Below, one piece after another: positions 59,100-64,000 of a DNA stretch of 64,000 nucleotides; the stretch's first letter is position 1, and each line of letters begins with the position of its first letter. The stretch lies in NCBI GenBank assembly GCA_017303805.1, contig JAFLBQ010000003.1, forward strand, positions 358,821 to 422,820, in the 5' to 3' direction. The notes under the pieces were generated by a model. That model was not told where the DNA came from. It ran no database searches and saw only the letters and a list, made by a program, of their open reading frames with translations. The position numbers were made by a program, and so were the translations under genes. Source of the stretch: Cytophagales bacterium (GTDB lineage Bacteria > Bacteroidota > Bacteroidia > Cytophagales > Cyclobacteriaceae).

Positions 59100-59420
59100 C
59101 AATGTGGCCGGACAAAAATTCCTACTAACGGTTGACCCTCTACTAACAAAGATTTCCCACACTGACAATTGTACTGCTCCGGTGACAACTTGGACTTTGA
59201 AATAATAAACATTGGACAGTTAAAAAATAATACAGCCGACCCTTCGCATTTTTAAGAAGAGTTGCCCACGAACATCCGACCCTATTGGCACCGCTGTTCG
59301 ACATCTGTGATGTCGAACCCCAGATAGGTTAGATTTTAATCTCAACTCCCGCTCAGGCTGGTTTTCCTCACAACACCACACAAATTTTGTCCGGATGCTG
59401 AATAGTTTTATCTTGACAAG
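59100..59420. other. Gene-free stretch with a perfect hairpin
   Basis: No convincing gene is found in these 321 bases. A perfect inverted repeat GTTCGACATC-TGT-GATGTCGAAC lies at 59296-59318, extended by CCTAT (59281) and ATAGG further out. There is no T-run after it, so it is not a typical terminator; it may be a protein-binding site or the remains of another cassette. Confidence 0.4.
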
Positions 59421-61460
59421 ATGCTCAAACAAAGCCTGCTCCTATCAATCGTACTTGCACTCATTAGTATTGGTTGCACTTCACCGGATAAAGACGGGGC
59501 CAAAAAATTATTGGGCTCCGGGCACGGCATCAGCAATATAACGGTATTGGTTAACAACCTGAAAACCGCCCGTAATTATTACACCGATACCCTGGGCTTT
59601 GATCTGCCCAAGCCCGATGAGTTTGATACCGTTTACAACGCTGCACTCGCTACTGCTATTAATTTCGCAGACTTCTCGGTGCTTGAATTTCTTTCAGTAG
59701 CCGACACCACAGCCATTGAAAATAAGTATGCCTTTGTAAAATCATTTTTGAAACAGCCCGAAGGTGTGCGTATGTACACCTTGTCTGTTTCCTCAGCCGA
59801 TACCACCCATGCCTGGCTCACTACACAAGGTTTTAAAACGGATTCAGTGCGCACCTATCGCACCTCCACTAAATCACCAAAAGGTTGGGATTGGGATGAT
59901 GGCGGACCAGAAGCACGCAGTGTGGACTTTGATAGTCTCCAACCTCCGGCACATCTTCCGCAATTCACACAATATCTGGATTTGGATTATCCGGAAATGC
60001 AAAAGGAATGGACAACCTGGTACATCTACGGAAGAAGTTATCAAAAAAATCCGAACGGGGTAGTAGGTATAGCCGCATTGAAAATTGCCGTACCTGATCT
60101 TGCGAAATCCCGCAAGGAATTTAAGCGCATGGGTTTTGAGGAACTTGATCCCAGTCCTGATGAAAACACAGTACGCTTCAAACTTAAACGCAATCAGGAG
60201 TTGCACCTGGTAGATCCAAAATTGCCGGATGACCAGATCGATAAATTTTTAACAGCACGGGGAAGTGGCGTTTATGCCATTGCCTTTGAAGTTGAAAACC
60301 TGGATTCAACAACTGCTTTTCTTAAAAAACGATTGCCCAAAGAAGCCCTTGTTATAGATACGTTAAAGGCACAGGTAACTGTACTGCAAGACTATGCCTA
60401 TGGTGTTCAGCTCGAATTTGTAGAAGAGCCAGAAGCACAGGCAACCCTTGCCCATCAATTGATGATTGGTGAAGCGTTAGATAGTACCGCCACAAAACAT
60501 GCAGCCAGCTTGTATTCAAAATACTGTGCGCTTTGTCATGGCGATAACCGCGAAGGTTATGCTGCCGACAATGCGCCATCGCTTCGTTCGCACTCGCTAT
60601 TGGCAACCTCAAAGTCATCGAACTTTCTTCGGTACACCATTCAATATGGAAGAGCCAATACCGCCATGGCTGGTTATATAAAAAACCAGGGTGGTCCTTT
60701 GGAGTACATCGAGATAGAGTTGATCCTGCAATGGCTCTATGAGCAGAGTGGCGTAGATAAACCCATTGAAGTTTCGCGCGAACCGGTAGAAGGTGATGTG
60801 GCCCTTGGCGCTGTCATTTATTCCAATCATTGCAAATCCTGCCACGGTGCAAATGGAGAAGGCGTTACCGCCCCTGCACTTGGAAACCCGATGCTGTTGG
60901 CAACAGCTACCGATGGATTTTTGCAATATGCGATTAAAGAAGGGCGAGACTCCTCGCCAATGCTTCCCTTCAAAGACAAGCTTACGGAGAAAGAAATTAA
61001 CAACGTCACTGCATTTCTTAGAAGTAGGGCATCGGGTTGGGATAAACCTAAACGCGATTCAGTAAAACTTCCAAAGCCCGAAGAGTATATATTAAATCCA
61101 TCTAATAACGTTCCTGTATTTACATTGCGCAACGAACGTTACGTGTCAGCCAGGCAAGTATATCAGGCATTACAAGACAGTGCCAGAATTGTGTTGCTGG
61201 ATGCACGTTCAAAAGTCGCCTGGCGTCAATTGCATATACCCGGAGCAGTGCCTGTGCCTTACTATGAAGAACCCGATGCCTTTGTGCAACACATGCCCAA
61301 CGATAGCACATGGATCGTGGTTTATTGCGCTTGTCCACACGCAGCTTCCGAAAGAGTTGTGCGAACACTTAAACGACATGGCTTTACAAAAACTGCTATT
61401 CTTGATGAGGGTATTCTGGTGTGGTCGCAATTGGGGTATCCGGTACGGAATGGGAATTAG
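59421..61460 (+). CDS. Lipoprotein fusing glyoxalase-like (VOC), two cytochrome c and rhodanese domains
   Basis: A 679-residue lipoprotein (lipobox LISIGCTSP). Residues about 33-165 (GISNITVLVNNLKTARNYYT) and 215-335 (IAALKIAVPDLAKSRKEFKRM) are VOC/glyoxalase-like. Cytochrome c motifs follow: CALCH (about 369) with Met in NTAMAGYIKNQGG, and CKSCH (about 471) with Met in SSPMLPFKDKLTE. A rhodanese domain (about 565-675) has IVLLDARSKVAWRQLHIPGAV and active loop YCACPHAASERVV. All domains keep their key residues except the VOC metal ligands, which I cannot confirm. The mix suggests periplasmic oxidation of a sulfur compound, but the reaction is unknown. Confidence 0.85.
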   Translation: MLKQSLLLSIVLALISIGCTSPDKDGAKKLLGSGHGISNITVLVNNLKTARNYYTDTLGFDLPKPDEFDTVYNAALATAINFADFSVLEFLSVADTTAIENKYAFVKSFLKQPEGVRMYTLSVSSADTTHAWLTTQGFKTDSVRTYRTSTKSPKGWDWDDGGPEARSVDFDSLQPPAHLPQFTQYLDLDYPEMQKEWTTWYIYGRSYQKNPNGVVGIAALKIAVPDLAKSRKEFKRMGFEELDPSPDENTVRFKLKRNQELHLVDPKLPDDQIDKFLTARGSGVYAIAFEVENLDSTTAFLKKRLPKEALVIDTLKAQVTVLQDYAYGVQLEFVEEPEAQATLAHQLMIGEALDSTATKHAASLYSKYCALCHGDNREGYAADNAPSLRSHSLLATSKSSNFLRYTIQYGRANTAMAGYIKNQGGPLEYIEIELILQWLYEQSGVDKPIEVSREPVEGDVALGAVIYSNHCKSCHGANGEGVTAPALGNPMLLATATDGFLQYAIKEGRDSSPMLPFKDKLTEKEINNVTAFLRSRASGWDKPKRDSVKLPKPEEYILNPSNNVPVFTLRNERYVSARQVYQALQDSARIVLLDARSKVAWRQLHIPGAVPVPYYEEPDAFVQHMPNDSTWIVVYCACPHAASERVVRTLKRHGFTKTAILDEGILVWSQLGYPVRNGN

Positions 61461-61617
61461 ATGTTTTCATCCTGGTTAATACTCCTCAACCTAAATTCTG
61501 CTTTGCATCCTGTCCTTAGCATGATCTTGTTCCTCAATCATTTCAAATCATCGCGGGTTCGCTAAGCAGACCCGGCATAGAAAGGTTGGGAAGAAGCATC
61601 ATTACAAAAAAGACTTA

Positions 61618-63144
61618 TTATAAAATATTCTTCGGCACAACTTTTCGCGTAAACGCTTTTACTCGTTTGCTCATTGCAGCTTCTGAGTCAGGGTTGAAGT
61701 CAAGCGTTGTTTCCCATGCGTTCTCTGGTTTAAATTCTTCTTCCATTCCTTTTAAAACTCCGGCCGCTATTTTTTCAGAATGAATCACCGCTATGCATTC
61801 GGTATTCAGGTTAGCGCTGCGTGGATCTAAATTAAAGGTACCAATCACTGTAATCTTTCCATCTACTACCATCGACTTGGCATGCAAGCCAAAGATCGGG
61901 GTAAAGTCAATCTTCTCCTGCAAGGCGCCCGTCATTACCTGGTAGCGCTCTTTGGCATCGGGCCGAAACTCATAAATCTGCACTCCCGTTTCGAGTAATT
62001 CCTTCCGGTCGCGCTGGTAGCCACTGAAGGCTTCCATGTTATCTGTGGATGCCATGCTGTTGGTGAGGATGCGAACCTTTACACCCCGCGTTACGGCATC
62101 GCGAAAAAGACCTCGTGCTAATTTTGTGGTAACCAAATAGGGCGACTGAATTTCCAGCGAAGTTTTTGCATTCCGGATCAGGCTGATGAGTGTATCGGTA
62201 GTTATACCGCCACCATGTAATCCTTCGCCCTCATTTTTGCCTGGCACATCGGAAACAAAATCCACCCGATCAAGCCAAACTATATTGCCGGAATGATTCA
62301 AGGCTGCAAAGGCTTCCGGTAACCGTTGAATGCGCACCCTTACCTGCGGCCAAAAGTTTTCCGGATTACAGGCATACTGATGGAGGCGATCGAAGCGGGT
62401 GGAATCTATACCCACTCGCTCTTCCGATACCAACTTTGTAACCGGTACACTGAGCGGACTCTCCCAAAACACTTCGAATGATTTTTCAATCGTTGCATTA
62501 ATCTTACCCATCAGCAGCACGTCCCGGTCTCTGAAATTATATTCATGATCGTAGTCAAAATATTCATCGGCAATGTTTCGCCCACCCGTAATGGTAACCT
62601 TGCCATCAACAATAAACGTTTTGTTGTGCATGCGCTGGTTAGCCGACCGGAATTCAGTGGTGTATTTTTTGAGTTTCGAAAAAAGATTCTTGCCCAGGTT
62701 TACACCGGGATTATAAATCCGGATGTCAATATTTTCGTGCGAATCGAGGGTAACTATCTCGTGCACTCCGGCTTCAACCATAATATCATCTACCAGCAAT
62801 CTTACTTTAACACCCCGGTCTGCGGCCCGTACCAGGTAATCGCACGCAATTAAGCCTACGTTATCAGGCGAAAAAATAAAGTATTGAATGTCGATCGTCT
62901 TCTCGGCATACTCGGTAAGCCAGGCCCTGGCCACCAGCGACCCACCCCCATCTTCCAATACATAAACTCCTGTTTTGTTGCGCATCGAATCTGCCAGCGC
63001 TTCCAGCGACTGCGACAGGCTGATAGAATCATTGCGATGAATGGAGGCACAGAAGTCAGCGGTCTGCTCAGGCACCTGATCTTTGGGTGCCGAACATGCT
63101 ATCCATAAACCAACTGGTACAACGAGAAGGAATTTACCTTTCAT
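61618..63144 (-). CDS. Phospholipase D family lipoprotein (cardiolipin synthase-like)
   Basis: About 508 residues from ATG 63144, which opens a lipoprotein signal (VGLWIACSAP). Two HKD motifs are present: QRMHNKTFIVDGKVTITGGRN (about 195) and FGLHAKSMVVDGKITVIGTFNLDPRS (about 430). The segment TIDIQYFIFSPDNVGL and the spacing match YmdC/ClsC-like enzymes. It is probably a periplasmic-facing phosphatidyltransferase or phospholipase acting on the membrane. Intergenic DNA of 157 bases to the preceding gene shows nothing notable. Confidence 0.88.
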   Translation of the reverse strand: MKGKFLLVVPVGLWIACSAPKDQVPEQTADFCASIHRNDSISLSQSLEALADSMRNKTGVYVLEDGGGSLVARAWLTEYAEKTIDIQYFIFSPDNVGLIACDYLVRAADRGVKVRLLVDDIMVEAGVHEIVTLDSHENIDIRIYNPGVNLGKNLFSKLKKYTTEFRSANQRMHNKTFIVDGKVTITGGRNIADEYFDYDHEYNFRDRDVLLMGKINATIEKSFEVFWESPLSVPVTKLVSEERVGIDSTRFDRLHQYACNPENFWPQVRVRIQRLPEAFAALNHSGNIVWLDRVDFVSDVPGKNEGEGLHGGGITTDTLISLIRNAKTSLEIQSPYLVTTKLARGLFRDAVTRGVKVRILTNSMASTDNMEAFSGYQRDRKELLETGVQIYEFRPDAKERYQVMTGALQEKIDFTPIFGLHAKSMVVDGKITVIGTFNLDPRSANLNTECIAVIHSEKIAAGVLKGMEEEFKPENAWETTLDFNPDSEAAMSKRVKAFTRKVVPKNIL

Positions 63145-63243
63145 GGGTTTATATTTTTTGCTGAACAAGCTAAGTTATTTCCTGCGGATCCAAAACACAA
63201 GCCAGCGGCTTCGTTTGGTTTAAGACCTCAGACTTAGCGCCTC

Positions 63244-64000
63244 TCAATACCCACCCAAATACTTTCTCATAAACCATTCCACACTAATCAACGCGAGCAA
63301 CAAAAAGAAAACCCACTTCAGGTTAATAAGTTGATTAAAGGTTTCTTCGGTATGGATTAAGCTCGCAGTTTTTACTTGCTGTAAATCGGTGCTCAGTTGT
63401 GCTGCCTGACTGGTCTGATAAAATCTGCCTCCGGTTTGCTGAGCCAACGTACGCAGCAGACTAAAATCTGCCGTTAGGTTTTGGGTTTCTACATTTTGGG
63501 CGCGAACCAAAAACTGGCCATTTACAATTTCACTTTTCTCGTTGATCTGCGTGGAAGCCGTAAAGCGATACACGCCCTCTTTTAAACCAGCCAGGCGGTA
63601 GCGCGCGCCACCAGGGCTCAGCACATAGCTATATTTAGATATCTGTCCTTGCTCGTTTCGAACCTCCAGCTTAACCGTATTGCCATACACCAACTCAAAC
63701 AACTCGTTGTACACCTGGCTTTCGATTACCACCGGCTCCGCATCAGAAAATTCATTCTGCAGCGGAAAACTTCTAAACCTGCGCTTATCTTCCAGGGTGC
63801 TCAGGTATTGTACCAGCTTGGAGAACAGTTCATCGAATGCAAGTGTATGGCCGGTATCTGCAAACTCATTTAATCGCCAACGCCAGATTCCTTCGCCCAC
63901 CAACACGGCAATTTTCCGATTGTTATCGGGCCAGGTAAACAACATGGGCCTATCGGTTGCAATGCTGCCAATGCGTTGCTGCAACAACACGCTGGCGTTT
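63244..64000 (-). CDS. C-terminal part of a membrane protein (5' end outside the window)
   Basis: The frame runs from the stop at 63244 to the right edge, about 250 residues of what is probably a 650-700-residue protein. It holds strand-rich sequence (EPVVIESQVYNELFELVYGNTVKLEV, RYRLAGLKEGVYRFTAS), a region ADFSLLRTLAQQTGGRFY common to BatA/VWA-type and glutamine-amidotransferase-like membrane proteins of Bacteroidota, and one C-terminal transmembrane helix (NLKWVFFLLLALISVEWFMRKYLGGY). I infer a large periplasmic protein anchored at both ends; no firm name is possible. Confidence 0.65.
   Translation of the reverse strand, partial: NASVLLQQRIGSIATDRPMLFTWPDNNRKIAVLVGEGIWRWRLNEFADTGHTLAFDELFSKLVQYLSTLEDKRRFRSFPLQNEFSDAEPVVIESQVYNELFELVYGNTVKLEVRNEQGQISKYSYVLSPGGARYRLAGLKEGVYRFTASTQINEKSEIVNGQFLVRAQNVETQNLTADFSLLRTLAQQTGGRFYQTSQAAQLSTDLQQVKTASLIHTEETFNQLINLKWVFFLLLALISVEWFMRKYLGGY

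Noticed and set aside
59030-59432. Two short minus-strand frames in the gap after the cassettes
   Set aside because: They run across the attC-like palindrome and the hairpin, with no family features and no start-site support.

Overview
The window is a stretch of a Bacteroidota chromosome, most likely order Cytophagales. The evidence is the gene content (YtxJ-type bacillithiol protein, LytS/LytTR pair, CarboxypepD_reg-like outer-membrane protein, DUF4199, WbqC, split HipA kinase, ClpC plus ClpS) and two promoters that fit the Bacteroidota pattern TTTG-N19-TAnnTTTG (upstream of clpC and of tRNA-Ser). The organism looks aerobic: it has superoxide dismutase, several c-type cytochromes and 2-oxoacid dehydrogenase. 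About 60 genes are recognisable, densely packed, with many 1-4 base overlaps.

1-10.8 kb: the tail of a 2-oxoacid dehydrogenase E1, a large secreted repeat protein coupled to ytxJ, an OsmC protein, a TonB protein, a chromate transporter with a 2OG-Fe(II) oxygenase, a Tat-exported superoxide dismutase, ribD and prmC. 10.9-17.7 kb: a tight minus-strand operon with a YbdK-type carboxylate-amine ligase, two ATP-grasp-like ligases, a class I glutamine amidotransferase, an esterase and a thiamine-pyrophosphokinase-like protein, plus a divergent second esterase. I read it as a pathway that builds, and probably trims or releases, an amide-linked small molecule. It is the best candidate here for a poorly described system. 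A broken antitoxin/PIN-toxin pair sits inside the operon.

17.7-41 kb: mostly housekeeping and cell-envelope genes (HAD phosphatase, rocD, an RmuC-like nuclease, a GroES-like protein, Uma2 nuclease, the SO2930-type dihaem cytochrome with its beta-helix partner, a secreted TPR-CHAT protein, a LytS/LytR two-component pair, CPBP protease, RfaE-type kinase, aminotransferase, recR, clpS, a sodium:solute symporter and an alkyltransferase-like protein).

41-43.4 kb: tRNA-Ser(UGA), followed by a small remnant island that ends in a degraded copy of the tRNA 3' end. The island carries a three-gene hipB-hipS-hipT toxin-antitoxin system with palindromic operators. 43.4-55 kb: DUF2200, DUF4199, a membrane LuxR-type regulator, a sulfur-oxidation pair (persulfide dioxygenase-rhodanese and a TsdA-like dihaem cytochrome), LysE and YihY membrane proteins, a thioesterase, mltG, a Sua5-type protein, WbqC and clpC.

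55-59.1 kb: an AT-rich block of two gene cassettes, GmrSD-type restriction enzyme and DUF4932 protein, each followed by a ~175-base imperfect palindrome resembling an integron attC site. No integrase gene is visible. Just before it lies an internally deleted Uma2 copy and a duplicate of the clpC terminator. 59.4-64 kb: a lipoprotein that fuses glyoxalase-like domains, two cytochrome c domains and a rhodanese, then a phospholipase D-like lipoprotein and the C-terminal end of a membrane protein that runs off the window.
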